Notes: generated by a model from the letters alone, not told the origin. A stretch of DNA of 54,561 nt from Olavius algarvensis Delta 4 endosymbiont (GCA_905176665.1 CAJINA010000114.1:1-54561); one strand, 5' to 3'. Numbered from the stretch's first letter, positions 1 to 10,253 are shown. Translations and numbers: made by a program.

Positions 1-190
1 CCCCCCCCCTCAGACTTAATCTCGGCGTTGGGCCCTGAATTGGCGAGTAAATCGCCCCCGTAAGGGATACTGCTAATTGTAGTGCGGATCAAATCATTGA
101 AATACTGGAGTATTCATCCGGTTGCGATCCACATTTGAGACATAGATCAGTGGGAAGTCCCGCCTCGGTGAGACCTCACGGCCGCCGCAT
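1..190 (+). repeat. Dispersed intergenic repeat, divergent copy A
   Basis: This gene-free stretch holds words shared with four other intergenic sites in the window. CTCGGCGTTGGGC lies near position 21, GAAATACTGGAGTATTC near 98-115 (a small AATACT/AGTATT palindrome), TCCGGTT just after it, and CCTCACGGCCGCC near 173. The spacing between the last two words is about 50 bases longer than in the other copies, so this copy carries extra sequence or has decayed. The left end is cut by the window edge, so terminal pairing cannot be judged. Confidence 0.5.
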
Positions 191-229
191 CATGGGCCCG
201 ATTGAAGATTTAGACACCGTTTCAGGGGA

Positions 230-856
230 TTAGATTTTGGAACAGATGTGCACGTTGATGTCACCTTCCAGGGCGGTTTTAATTTCCGCGGCTTGATTCG
301 CATCGCCGACAATTTCACCGTAATGCATCGGGATAACATAATCCGGGTTGATCGCCCGGGCGGCTGCGACCGCCTGCCGGGGGTCCATGACATACGTCCC
401 GGATACCGGTAAGAGGGCAATGTCGGCCTGTACGGATTCCATTTCAGGGATGAAATCTGAATCACCGGTGTGATAGATGCGGACGCCCTCTATCGTCAGT
501 ACAAAACCCAGCCAGCCGTTTGATTGCGGGTGGAAGTGTTTATCCGTGTTATAGGCGGCTACCGCTTCGATGCCGATTCCCTCTATATCGAGATAGTCTC
601 CCGGGGCCATTACCCGTATATTGCCGTTGAGCTGGGCGGCGGCACTTTTCTCCGTGATGATAATGGTCTCGTCCCCTACAATTTGCGCGAGATCTTCCGG
701 GGAACAGTGATCGTAGTGGGAATGTGATATAAGCACCAGGTCGGCCTTTGGCCCGGGATCGATTTGAAACGGGTCGATATAAACGGTTTGACCGGCATCA
801 ATTCTAAAGCCGGCATGTCCCAACCAGTTGATCTTTTCCAAGAACTTGGCAACCAT
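230..856 (-). CDS. Metallo-beta-lactamase-fold metal-dependent hydrolase (UPF0173/UlaG-like)
   Basis: Predicted 208-residue cytoplasmic hydrolase of the MBL fold. The metal-binding signature HSHYDH is at about residues 45-50, preceded by a WLGHAGF strand typical of the UlaG/UPF0173 group. Further ligand positions follow in YHTGDSDF and, near the C-terminus, IPMHYGE. The substrate cannot be read from the sequence; relatives include lactonases and RNases. The frame opens at a GTG at 865, but an AGGAGG at 866-871 would abut that codon, whereas the ATG at 856 has an 8-base spacing, so I take the ATG. There is no signal peptide. It is transcribed away from the NAD-salvage pair and looks monocistronic. 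Confidence 0.85.
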   Translation of the reverse strand: MVAKFLEKINWLGHAGFRIDAGQTVYIDPFQIDPGPKADLVLISHSHYDHCSPEDLAQIVGDETIIITEKSAAAQLNGNIRVMAPGDYLDIEGIGIEAVAAYNTDKHFHPQSNGWLGFVLTIEGVRIYHTGDSDFIPEMESVQADIALLPVSGTYVMDPRQAVAAARAINPDYVIPMHYGEIVGDANQAAEIKTALEGDINVHICSKI

Positions 857-1133
857 GTGTGTCACCTCCTATACTTGGTCATTCCGGGGTGAATGTCTCC
901 TTGGACTGCAGCCCACCGGTATTCGCCGCTCCCTCGGTGGCTGAGGGCAGGCACCCGCTTTGAGCTGCGGTCGGTATTGGAATCAGCTTCCCGAAATTGT
1001 ACGGCAATGTCAATCCGCAGTTTGTACAATCGACCTTGAATTTACCGTTTGCGTGCCTTACTATTGAGTACAATTGTAATTATCCGTTTGAATTTAAAGG
1101 TATTATGGAAGGAATAACCCACAGGAATGTGCC

Positions 1134-1655
1134 ATGACGAATAAAGCCTTAATCATCATAGACATGCTGCATGACTTCATAGATCCCAAGGGGGCCTTGT
1201 ATTGCGGTGAAACCGCGCCGGCGATCGTTCCCTACGTTGGAGATGTATTGGCGCGGGCCCGCCAAGCCGGCGATTACGTGATTTACCTGCAAGACAGCCA
1301 TGACCCTGATGATTTGGAGTTCGAAAAGTTTCCGCCCCATTGCGTTGCCGGTACCTGGGGCAGCCAGATTATCGCGGCCCTTGCCCCGGTTGCGGGGGAA
1401 CGGGTGATCCCCAAAAAGCGCTACAGCGGCTTTTTCGGGACTGACCTGGAACGTGTTCTGGCAGACGCCGGCATCAAGGAAGTCACCGTGGTAGGGGTCT
1501 GTACGTCGATCTGCGTGATGGATACCGTCGGCGGGCTGGCCAATCGTGACTATCGAACCGTGGTGCCTACCGCGGGGGTGGCCGATTTTGACCCCGACAT
1601 GCACCAGATGGCCCTGCGCCGCCTGAGAGATATATACGGAGCCGAGATCATTTGA
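1134..1655 (+). CDS. Isochorismatase-family cysteine hydrolase, probable nicotinamidase
   Basis: A 173-residue isochorismatase-fold amidohydrolase. The expected triad is visible: Asp10 (ALIIIDML), a Lys at 94/95 in the KKRYSGF segment, and Cys127 in GVCTSICV. The HCVAGTWG segment near residue 69 is typical of PncA-type nicotinamidases. The next gene, three bases downstream, encodes nicotinate phosphoribosyltransferase. The likely reaction is therefore nicotinamide to nicotinate plus ammonia, first step of the Preiss-Handler salvage route to NAD. Other isochorismatase-fold activities are possible from sequence alone; the operon partner makes nicotinamidase the best call. The start is supported by AGGAA six bases before the ATG. 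Confidence 0.86.
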   Translation: MTNKALIIIDMLHDFIDPKGALYCGETAPAIVPYVGDVLARARQAGDYVIYLQDSHDPDDLEFEKFPPHCVAGTWGSQIIAALAPVAGERVIPKKRYSGFFGTDLERVLADAGIKEVTVVGVCTSICVMDTVGGLANRDYRTVVPTAGVADFDPDMHQMALRRLRDIYGAEII

Positions 1656-1658
1656 TAT

Positions 1659-3020
1659 ATGGAGCCGATAGTGCCTAAATACCCGCCCGTCAGCGCCCTG
1701 TTCACCGATTTCTATGAGTTGACCATGGCGGCCGGCTATTTTGCCAACGATCTCACGGGCGCGGCGACCTTCTCGGTGTCGGTGCGCCCCAGTGATCGTA
1801 AAAGAGGCTACTATGTAGCCGCCGGCCTTGAGGACGTACTTGATATCCTGGCCAACTTTGCCTTTACACCGGCTGATCTCGAATTCCTACGCAGTACCGG
1901 CAGTTTTTCCCCCGCTTTCTTATCCTTTCTGGCCGACCTGCGTTTTACCGGCGATGTGGTGGCCATGCCCGAGGGGACCCTCTTTTTCCCGGGAGAACCA
2001 TTTTTAGAGATAACCGCACCGATCATCGAAGCCCAACTTCTGGAAACCGTGGTGCTCAACACGGTCGGGTTCCAAACCATGATCGCCACCAAGGCCGCCC
2101 GCTGTGTGCATGCCGCCCAGGGGCACCCGCTCGTGGACTTTTCATTGCGCCGGACCCAGGCCCGGGATGCCGGCATGAAGGCTGCCCGCAGTACCTGGTT
2201 AGCCGGTTTTATGGGCACCAGCAACGTTCTGGCCGGCAAAACCCTGGGCATTCCCATTACCGGCACCATGGCCCACAGTTTTGTCACCGCATTCGATAGC
2301 GAACGCGAGGCGTTTATGGCTTACGCCCGTCTGTTCCCGGATGCCACGGTGCTGTTGATTGATACTTACGATCTGATCCGGGGAGCCGAAAACGCGGTCC
2401 AGGTAGCCCGCTACCTGCAGGAAAACGGGCATCGGCTGATAGGGGTCCGTCTTGACAGTGGTGATATGATCACAGGCAGCCACCAGGTCCGCGAGGTCCT
2501 CGACCGGGCCGGTTTCGCGGAAGTAAAAATCTATGCCAGCAGCGGTTTTGACGAATACAAAATCGCCGAACTGTTACGGGCCGGGGCCCTGATCGACGCT
2601 TTCGGTGTGGGCACCAAGGTGGGGGTATCCGCGGATGCGCCCTTTCTGGACATTGTTTATAAACTGGCCCGCTATGGTGATCGCGACGTAAAAAAATTCA
2701 GCCCCGGAAAAATCTCCCTGGCCGGCCGGAAACAGGTATTTCGCAACCTGAACGCTGCGGGTCGCCCGGTTGCAGATATTATCGGTACCCGCCGAGAAGC
2801 TTTCGCGGATGCCGTGGCCCTGCTGGAGCCGGTGATGCGGGCCGGGCATGTCCTGGGCCCGTCTCCAACCCTGGCGGATATCCGTATCCGCTGTGGACAA
2901 AATATAGCCGAGCTGGATGTTGAATTCAAATCCCTGCAACATCCGGCGGACTTCCCGATAAGGATCAGTGACCGCTTATCTACCCTTCAGCGTGACCAAT
3001 CTTCATCAAACCCTGAATAG
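1659..3020 (+). CDS. pncB: Nicotinate phosphoribosyltransferase
   Basis: About 450 residues, matching the nicotinate phosphoribosyltransferase family. The enzyme joins nicotinate to PRPP, coupled to ATP hydrolysis, giving nicotinate mononucleotide. The N-terminal TDFYELTMAAGY motif is a family hallmark. GTMAHSFV carries the His that is phosphorylated in this family, and GVRLDSGD and ASSGFDEY line the PRPP site. The gene follows the nicotinamidase-like gene by three bases and surely shares its mRNA. The first ATG (1659) lacks a good ribosome site. A GTG at 1671 lies six bases after GGAG and may be the true start, shortening the protein by four residues. The C-terminal tail runs about 50 bases past the TTG-less start region of the next reading frame without conflict. 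Confidence 0.93.
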   Translation: MEPIVPKYPPVSALFTDFYELTMAAGYFANDLTGAATFSVSVRPSDRKRGYYVAAGLEDVLDILANFAFTPADLEFLRSTGSFSPAFLSFLADLRFTGDVVAMPEGTLFFPGEPFLEITAPIIEAQLLETVVLNTVGFQTMIATKAARCVHAAQGHPLVDFSLRRTQARDAGMKAARSTWLAGFMGTSNVLAGKTLGIPITGTMAHSFVTAFDSEREAFMAYARLFPDATVLLIDTYDLIRGAENAVQVARYLQENGHRLIGVRLDSGDMITGSHQVREVLDRAGFAEVKIYASSGFDEYKIAELLRAGALIDAFGVGTKVGVSADAPFLDIVYKLARYGDRDVKKFSPGKISLAGRKQVFRNLNAAGRPVADIIGTRREAFADAVALLEPVMRAGHVLGPSPTLADIRIRCGQNIAELDVEFKSLQHPADFPIRISDRLSTLQRDQSSSNPE

Positions 3021-3168
3021 CGATTTCCCGGACCCGGCCCGCCCGCGGCCCCTGGCGCGGGGGAAGGTTTTCATTGATTTCACCGATTATATTGAATATA
3101 AGGAGCTTAGTATCAATGATCACCTCTCTGACCGCTGGGGTCATGCTGTCCATGCTGAAGGAGCCGTT

Positions 3169-3606
3169 TTGACCAGACGCTTGAATATCTTTCAGAATGC
3201 TATCGCCATGCTCGGGATACTGCTGCTCTGCAGTTGCGTGCCGCTTGAAAAGATGGACGCAGCCAGCGGAACAATCGAGGAGACAGATTACCTGAATAGC
3301 CTGGCCGGTATCTACGAAGCCGTCTTTCAACCGGTCAGCGGCGATGAAGCGATTATTACCCTCCGCCTTTACCCGGACGGGTCCTGCCTTTTCTCCGAGA
3401 AAATTATCGGCGGTCCGGCCAGCGGGCTCCTTGTCAGCACTGGCCGCTGGGATTACAGTGATTTTTCAGAAGGGGTCACGTTGCGCCTGAAGACCAGGAA
3501 CGGTGCGCGTCGGATCATGCAGTGCCGCCAGGATACGGCAACCGGCAACCTCGTCTATTCCGGGCAGGGATATGGTCCCGACGGTTTGAAACTGATTAGA
3601 CACTAA
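3169..3606 (+). CDS. Small outer-membrane-type lipoprotein, NlpE-like fold suspected
   Basis: The frame is open from 2968, but residues before 3169 look non-coding. A TTG at 3169 follows AAGGAG by five bases and starts a clean lipoprotein signal: an Arg-Arg N-region, a hydrophobic stretch, then a lipobox ending LLLCSC. The mature part is about 120 residues. It contains GIYEAVFQP, LRLYPDGSC and STGRWDY segments, which resemble the strand order of the NlpE N-terminal barrel (copper/envelope-stress lipoproteins). The CxxC of NlpE is missing. The function is not known, and the NlpE resemblance is a fold-level impression only. It is probably co-transcribed with the NAD-salvage genes, or independent, with a 148-base spacer. 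Confidence 0.62.
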   Translation: MTRRLNIFQNAIAMLGILLLCSCVPLEKMDAASGTIEETDYLNSLAGIYEAVFQPVSGDEAIITLRLYPDGSCLFSEKIIGGPASGLLVSTGRWDYSDFSEGVTLRLKTRNGARRIMQCRQDTATGNLVYSGQGYGPDGLKLIRH

Positions 3607-3621
3607 ATACTAAAAGTGGTT

Positions 3622-4248
3622 TCATAGCGATTTGAGATTCCGCCAACCATCCTCCCAATAGGCTTCTCCATAGCTGATCAGCAGTTGCTCGTTCGCCTGT
3701 ATCTTTCTGGCGGCCTTGAAAAAGAGAATCCAATGACCGTCAATCAGGATGTGTTCTACATCTACATTTGGCTCATCACCGTGGTTCACATAGCGTAGTT
3801 CGTTGCCTTCAAAACGGCCATTGATTTCAAGGTTGGGGGCCTCTTCGATTTCTTCCAGGTAATACCAGGAATAGTCACTCTCAAAACCACCTTCGTCCAG
3901 TTCGTGACCCGCTTTTTCTTCGGCAATCTGGATCACACCGGTATATTCACCGATAAAGGCGTCTTTTTCCAGGCTGGCCCGGGCAAAAACACCATAACCA
4001 ACTTTGTTGTCGACGCGACGGATATATACCGGCGCCAAATAGCGGTCCTTGATAAACCGCGCATAGCGGCGGTGGGTTTCTTCGAAGTATTCCCGGTTCT
4101 GGCGATAATATTCTCTTTGGCTCAGGTCCATGGACAGCAGCGGACGCCAGGCGATGCGGGTTCTTTCAAGGTAGACCAATCCGTTGTCTTCAAAGAAACG
4201 GGTTATTTCCGGGCGGGTGCGATATACTTCTAAAGGCGGGGGTGCCAT
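3622..4248 (-). CDS. SET-domain protein, putative protein-lysine methyltransferase
   Basis: A 208-residue protein. An N-terminal charged helical segment (about 1-75) precedes a SET domain (about 76-200). Diagnostic pieces are GYGVFARASLEKDAFIGEYTG (turn plus SAM contact, residues about 84-104), RYVNHGDEPN, equivalent to the RFINHSxxPN pseudoknot motif, and the closing LLISYGEAYW, equivalent to the catalytic-Tyr YDYG segment. SET domains transfer methyl from SAM to protein lysine; bacterial targets are mostly unknown. There are no pre- or post-SET Cys clusters. The gene starts three bases after the stop of the upstream flavodoxin-like gene, so the two form an operon. Confidence 0.85.
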   Translation of the reverse strand: MAPPPLEVYRTRPEITRFFEDNGLVYLERTRIAWRPLLSMDLSQREYYRQNREYFEETHRRYARFIKDRYLAPVYIRRVDNKVGYGVFARASLEKDAFIGEYTGVIQIAEEKAGHELDEGGFESDYSWYYLEEIEEAPNLEINGRFEGNELRYVNHGDEPNVDVEHILIDGHWILFFKAARKIQANEQLLISYGEAYWEDGWRNLKSL

Positions 4249-4251
4249 TTC

Positions 4252-4734
4252 CTATTCCCTGATCCGCCGGGCAATCCGGGCGACCCGCCGGCCAAGCTTG
4301 GCGCCGTTGTCAAGGGCTTTGACATCCGGAACCCCAACGCAGGCCGTCCCATAGTGACCGGTAGCGGACAGGGGGTCGCCGACAATCACCATTCCATAAA
4401 TTAGAAACGCCTGGATGATGGCCAGCATGGTGGTTTCTTTCCCGCCGGAGGGGTCTCCCGAGGTGGCAAAGGCGGCCCCGATTTTATTTTCCATTTGTCT
4501 ACGCACACCGACAAATTCATCAAACACCGCTTTTAGAGCGGCGGCCATGGACCCAAAATAGACAGGCGACCCGGCGACAATCCCGTCGGCGGCCAGAAAA
4601 TCTTCCTTGGTCACCTCATCCGTATGTTTCAGGACAACCATTGTGTCGTCTACACTGCGGGCCCCATCAGCAATAGCTTCCGCCAGCCGACGGGTGTTGC
4701 CGCCTTTCGAGTAATATAACACCAGTACATTCAT
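4252..4734 (-). CDS. Flavodoxin-fold NAD(P)H-dependent oxidoreductase, WrbA-like
   Basis: A 160-residue flavodoxin-fold protein. The FMN phosphate loop is SKGGNT (residues about 9-14). GSPVYFGSMA (about 55-64) and ATSGDPSGGKETT (about 90-102) match the flavin-contacting loops of WrbA-type NAD(P)H:quinone oxidoreductases. It probably carries out two-electron reduction of quinones or related substrates using FMN. At 160 residues it is shorter than E. coli WrbA (198) and could instead be an electron-transfer flavodoxin. It is the first gene of a two-gene minus-strand operon with the SET protein and diverges from the dynamin-like GTPase. Confidence 0.82.
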   Translation of the reverse strand: MNVLVLYYSKGGNTRRLAEAIADGARSVDDTMVVLKHTDEVTKEDFLAADGIVAGSPVYFGSMAAALKAVFDEFVGVRRQMENKIGAAFATSGDPSGGKETTMLAIIQAFLIYGMVIVGDPLSATGHYGTACVGVPDVKALDNGAKLGRRVARIARRIRE

Positions 4735-4989
4735 GTTAGGCTCCGTTTGATTGCCTTCGGGGTAGTAGGGGTAGAAAGAAATTTAAGCAACGGCCAAACA
4801 TTTGTCAATATCTATGGCTGTTCCCATTTTGTGGTTTTCGGGTTTTCAACCGGCATGCGGCAGTACTGCTTGACACCTGTGAACCTATTTTCATATAGTC
4901 ATCTGGCTTATTTATATTCGGCCGCCCGACTGCGGCCGGCCATTTGCGTCTTACCTGGGCACCACGTTCGTCACAGGAGTGTTCGATAC

Positions 4990-6441
4990 ATGTACCGCGA
5001 AAACTACATAAGATCCCTCAGGACTGAGCTGCTTTCCATGGTTGAAGATTACCTGACGCCGATCGCTCTACGCTATGGGTACAGTGAGACGCCGCTGGAA
5101 ACAAACATCAAATGGCGTCCGCTGGTGCTCGTACTGGGGAATTACTCTTCTGGAAAATCCACCCTGATCAATGAATTCCTGGACGCTGATATCCAGGGTA
5201 CCGGACAGGCGCCCACGGATGATTCCTTTACCATTATTACTTATGACAGCGAACAGGACAACGGCAGCCGGATAAGGGTCACCGAAGAGCGGGACGGCAA
5301 ATTCTTGTTAAACGATCCTGAGTATCCATTCGAATCCCTGAAAAAACATGGCCAGCGCTTTATTTCGCACTTCAAGCTCAAAAAGGTGAACTCGCCTTTC
5401 CTGCGCACTTTGAGCGTTATCGACACCCCGGGCATGTTAGATAGCATAACGGAACGCGACCGGGGATATAGTTACCAGGATGTCATTGGTGATCTGGCCC
5501 AGATAGCCGACCTGGTGCTGGTATTGTTTGATCCGCACAAAGCCGGGACGGTCAGAGAGGCGCATACCAGCCTGCGGGATACCCTGCCGGCGAAAACCTT
5601 TGAGGACCGGGTCCTGTTTGTCTTAAGCCGGATTGACGAATGTACCTCTCTGACTGATCTTTTACGCGTGTACGGCACCCTTTGCTGGAACTTGTCCCAG
5701 ATGACCGGCCGGAAAGACATCCCAATGATCCATTTGACCTATTCTCAGCGGGCCGCCGGTAATGATGTGACCCAGGGGGAATCCGGCTACCTGCATTATC
5801 TGGAAAACCAGCGGGAAGAGCTGAAGACCGCCATCTTGCAGGCGCCCCGGCACCGCCTGGACAACCTGGCCGCTTTTGTGGAGATCCACAGCGAAAGGCT
5901 GAGCCACCTGTTGGAAGCCCTGGTCAATTACCGTCGCTTGCTGCGCCGGTTTCGCCTTAAGTTTTTTTCTACCGGTTTCCTGCTGAGCCTGGTGGCCGGA
6001 GCAGGGGCGACTCTGTTTGCCTACTCCAATCCGATCCTCTCCGACTTTGACCAAAATTACCTGGTTGGCGGCGGGGCCGGCATAGCCCTGCTGGTTTTTT
6101 TCTTCTGGTCAACCGTGCTCAGAAGAATGTTTACCAAACGCTTTAACCGCAAAAGACTGGCAGAAGTAGACAGCCTTACCACCATCGAAAATCAGACCCG
6201 ACGCGACAGCTGGTATGCCGTCAAAGATTATGTGTTCAGTTATATGCGCAAAACCGGCGGAAGTTTTTCTTTGGGTCAGATACGGCAGGAGTTCAACGCG
6301 GCCCGGGCTGTTTTTGAGAAGGGTTCGAAGGAGATCCGGGAAGCGTTGAATGAACTGGCCACCATTCGTCATGACGACCCATCCGACCAGGTGGCCCAGG
6401 AAATGCCAAACCCCGCCTTTTTGCGTGAGCCGGAAGCATAA
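4990..6441 (+). CDS. Dynamin/EHD-like membrane-associated GTPase
   Basis: About 483 residues from the ATG at 4990, which follows an AGGAG. The same frame is open upstream to 4747, but that part looks non-coding. The G1 P-loop is GNYSSGKST (residues 50-58), G3 is DTPGM in the switch II region, and G4 appears as SRIDE in place of NKxD. GTG/PTDDSF after the P-loop resembles the EHD/dynamin-like G2 area. Two adjacent hydrophobic helices (about residues 325-345 and 355-375) suggest a hairpin in the inner membrane, followed by a basic and helical C-terminal tail. Bacterial relatives act in membrane remodelling or surveillance; the role here is unknown. It is monocistronic. Confidence 0.8.
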   Translation: MYRENYIRSLRTELLSMVEDYLTPIALRYGYSETPLETNIKWRPLVLVLGNYSSGKSTLINEFLDADIQGTGQAPTDDSFTIITYDSEQDNGSRIRVTEERDGKFLLNDPEYPFESLKKHGQRFISHFKLKKVNSPFLRTLSVIDTPGMLDSITERDRGYSYQDVIGDLAQIADLVLVLFDPHKAGTVREAHTSLRDTLPAKTFEDRVLFVLSRIDECTSLTDLLRVYGTLCWNLSQMTGRKDIPMIHLTYSQRAAGNDVTQGESGYLHYLENQREELKTAILQAPRHRLDNLAAFVEIHSERLSHLLEALVNYRRLLRRFRLKFFSTGFLLSLVAGAGATLFAYSNPILSDFDQNYLVGGGAGIALLVFFFWSTVLRRMFTKRFNRKRLAEVDSLTTIENQTRRDSWYAVKDYVFSYMRKTGGSFSLGQIRQEFNAARAVFEKGSKEIREALNELATIRHDDPSDQVAQEMPNPAFLREPEA

Positions 6442-6548
6442 TCAGCCGTTTCTTACCGGTATACGTATAGCCGTAATTCAACCCAAGGCCCATCCGGCCT
6501 CCAGTAGGGTTTACGTATTAAAGGGGTGGCTCCTGCCGACAGGCAGCG

Positions 6549-7256
6549 CTAGATACCCAGATAGGCCTTGCGGACTTCATCATTGGCCAGCAGGCTGGAT
6601 GCGGTATCGGTCAGCGTGATTTTGCCGTTCTCCATGACATACCCGCGGTGTGCGATTTTCAAGGCCATATTGGCATTCTGTTCGACCAGGAAAATGGTCG
6701 TATTGTGCTCGGAGTTGATCTTGCGGATGATGTTAAAAATCTGTTTTACGACCAGGGGCGCCAAGCCCAGGGATGGTTCGTCCAGCAGCAACAGTCGGGG
6801 TTTGGCCATCAGGGCTCTGGAGATGGCCAGCATTTGCTGCTCGCCGCCGCTTAGCGTGCCGCCGGCCTGGTTGCGCCGTTCGGCCAGAATGGGGAAGAGG
6901 TCGAAGATATATTCCATGTCCTCTTTTATGCCAGCGGTGTCTTTTCGCAGAAAGGCGCCCATGTCCAGGTTTTCAGCCACGGTCAGATAGGGGAATATCC
7001 GTCGGCCTTCCGGGACCTGGCTGAGGCCCAGGGCCACGATGTCGCTGCCGGGCAAATTGTGGATAGGGGTGTCCTCGAAGAGGATTTCTCCGCTGCGGGG
7101 GGGAACAATGCCGGATATGGACATGAGCGTGGTGGTCTTGCCCGCACCGTTGGCGCCAATCAGGGTGATGATCTCGCCCTCGGAGACCTCGATGCTCACC
7201 CCTTTCAGGGCCTGGATGTTGCCGTAGTAGGTCTTGATGTTGCTGAGCTTAAGCAT
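6549..7256 (-). CDS. livF: Branched-chain amino acid ABC transporter, ATP-binding protein LivF
   Basis: A 235-residue ABC ATPase, the normal LivF length. Walker A is GANGAGKTT (about 34-42), the signature is LSGGEQQ (about 138-144), Walker B is LLLLDEPSLGLAP, and the H-loop is in IFLVEQN. LivF-specific features are VPEGRRIFPYLTV and LAPLVVKQIF. It pairs with LivG to power import of leucine, isoleucine and valine or related solutes. It is the last gene of livK-H-M-G-F; its start overlaps the livG stop by eight bases, suggesting translational coupling. Confidence 0.96.
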   Translation of the reverse strand: MLKLSNIKTYYGNIQALKGVSIEVSEGEIITLIGANGAGKTTTLMSISGIVPPRSGEILFEDTPIHNLPGSDIVALGLSQVPEGRRIFPYLTVAENLDMGAFLRKDTAGIKEDMEYIFDLFPILAERRNQAGGTLSGGEQQMLAISRALMAKPRLLLLDEPSLGLAPLVVKQIFNIIRKINSEHNTTIFLVEQNANMALKIAHRGYVMENGKITLTDTASSLLANDEVRKAYLGI

Positions 7257-8037
7257 CTATTTCCTCTCCAAGATAGGCTTTGATGACAACCGGGTCGTTC
7301 TTGATCTCTTCCGGGGTGCCCTGGGCAATTTTCTTGCCGTAATCCATGACGAATATACGGTCGGACAGGCTCATCACAAGTTTCATGTCGTGTTCAATCA
7401 GGAGAATCGATATGTTCTCTTCATCTCTTATTTTTACGATGAGTTCATCGAGGTCCTTGGTTTCCTGCGGATTCATGCCGGCGGCCGGTTCATCGAGGAG
7501 CAGTAAAAACGGATCGGTTCCCATGGCCCGCGCTATTTCCAGGCGTCGCTGGGCACCGTAAGGAAGATTCTTGGCCATCTCATTTACGTATTGCTCCAAA
7601 CCGATTTTTTCAAGAACCCGGTAGCTGTCTTCGACTACCTGCTTTTCTTCAGACACTGTTGCCGGATTCCGGAAGATGGCGCCGGCAATCCCGGCGTGAA
7701 TGCGACAATGGCGGCCGATCATGACGTTTTCCAGGACCGACATATTTTGAAACAGACGGATATTCTGAAACGTACGGGCCATGCCGCGTTCGGTGACATG
7801 GTTGGGTTTGATGCCGTTGATCCGCTCCGTTTCTTTGCCGGGCGGCGAAATCATGACGTCGCCTTCAGTCGGGTTGTAGATGCCGGTGATGCAATTGAAA
7901 AAGGTGGTTTTACCGGCACCGTTGGGTCCGATCAGGGCAACGATTTCGCCCTCTTTGATATCGAGGTCAAGATGATCCAGGGCCCTCAGGCCGCCGAAAT
8001 CCATCGTCAACGCATTAACTTCAAGTAATGGCTGCAT
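7249..8037 (-). CDS. livG: Branched-chain amino acid ABC transporter, ATP-binding protein LivG
   Basis: About 262 residues from the ATG at 8037 (the frame opens 15 codons earlier, inside livM). Walker A is GPNGAGKTT, the family-specific ERGMARTFQNIRLF segment follows, then a signature-like LPYGAQRRLEIARA where LSGGQ is replaced by LPYGAQ as is normal for LivG, Walker B LLLLDEPAAGMNP and H-loop LIEHDM. It forms the LivFG heterodimer. The ATG lies four bases after the livM stop with TAGGA in front, so translation is coupled. Confidence 0.95.
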   Translation of the reverse strand: MQPLLEVNALTMDFGGLRALDHLDLDIKEGEIVALIGPNGAGKTTFFNCITGIYNPTEGDVMISPPGKETERINGIKPNHVTERGMARTFQNIRLFQNMSVLENVMIGRHCRIHAGIAGAIFRNPATVSEEKQVVEDSYRVLEKIGLEQYVNEMAKNLPYGAQRRLEIARAMGTDPFLLLLDEPAAGMNPQETKDLDELIVKIRDEENISILLIEHDMKLVMSLSDRIFVMDYGKKIAQGTPEEIKNDPVVIKAYLGEEIDA

Positions 8038-8041
8038 AGTC

Positions 8042-9268
<1,227 letters not shown>

Positions 9269-9350
9269 TTTTTTTTCTCTTGTTAGGAGTTGCGTGTTTT
9301 CGATTCATCTCCGACAGTCCGGGAGCAACCCGCGGCCGGGTGTCTTCAGC

Positions 9351-10253
9351 TTATACTTTCTGCGTTTCTGAACGACCCAGGATACCGGCCGGCCGGAATA
9401 TCAAAATCAAGACCAGGAACACAAAGGCAAACACGTCCTCGTAGTCACTGGAAATATAACCGGTGAAAAAACTTTCGGTCCAGCCCAGCACCAGGCTGCC
9501 CAGAACAGCGCCGGGTATACTGCCGATACCGCCCAGAACCGCAGCCACAAAGGCTTTGATGCCGGCGATAAAGCCGATATAGAAATTGATTTGCCCGATG
9601 TGGGAGGCGATCAAAACGCCGCCGATGGCGGCCGTGGCCGACCCGACGATAAAAGTAAACGAAATAACCTGGTTTACATTAATGCCCACCAGCATCACCA
9701 TGTCCTTGTCCTGGGCGGTTGCCCGCATGGCCTTGCCGATACGGGTATATTTAATCAGGAAAGTCAGGCAGACCATGACCGTGGTCGTGACCAGAATAAT
9801 AACAATTTCCGGGGTGCCGATAATGTGGGCCCAGGGTTCCATCCACTCCCAGTCCTGTATCAGGGCGGGAAAGGGCAGAAAGTCAGACGTCTGCGCCAGC
9901 AGCACATAGTTCTGCAGAAACAAAGACATACCGATGGCACTGATCAAGGCGGACAGGCGCGGGGCTTTGCGCAGCGGTTTGTAGGCGATTTTCTCCAGCG
10001 TCCAGCCATAGCAGGACGAGTAGAGTACCGCCGCAAACGAAGCGATTGCCAGGATAGCCAGGGTAGGCCACCCTAAAAGAGTGAGGACCGATGCAACAAT
10101 CAGGGCCGTAAACGCCCCGATCATGTAAATCTCGCCGTGGGCAAAGTTAATCAGTTGAACGATACCGTATACCATTGTATAGCCCAGGGCGATCAGGGCG
10201 TAGATGCTGCCGCGGGTCAATCCGCCGAGAAAAAGTTCAAGGAAATATTCCAT
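9351..10253 (-). CDS. livH: Branched-chain amino acid ABC transporter permease LivH
   Basis: A 300-residue permease with about eight membrane segments. LivH hallmarks are GSIYALIALGYTMVYGI near the N-terminus, LINFAHGEIYMIGAF, and the coupling-helix loop MRATAQDKDMVMLVGI. The C-terminal segment IPGAVLGSLVLG is also typical. It is separated from livK by a terminator and a dispersed repeat, so its transcription depends on read-through or on a promoter in that spacer. Confidence 0.95.
   Translation of the reverse strand: MEYFLELFLGGLTRGSIYALIALGYTMVYGIVQLINFAHGEIYMIGAFTALIVASVLTLLGWPTLAILAIASFAAVLYSSCYGWTLEKIAYKPLRKAPRLSALISAIGMSLFLQNYVLLAQTSDFLPFPALIQDWEWMEPWAHIIGTPEIVIILVTTTVMVCLTFLIKYTRIGKAMRATAQDKDMVMLVGINVNQVISFTFIVGSATAAIGGVLIASHIGQINFYIGFIAGIKAFVAAVLGGIGSIPGAVLGSLVLGWTESFFTGYISSDYEDVFAFVFLVLILIFRPAGILGRSETQKV

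Noticed and set aside
879..1073. 64-residue minus-strand frame with one CxxC (CTNCG) just upstream of the MBL-fold gene
   Set aside because: It starts at a TTG without a ribosome site, has only two Cys residues and a low-complexity tail, and overlaps the likely promoter of the nicotinamidase-like gene. It could be a small protein, but the sequence does not support it.
4747..4989. 81-codon upstream extension of the dynamin-like GTPase frame
   Set aside because: The residues are not GTPase-like, and a ribosome site supports the ATG at 4990.
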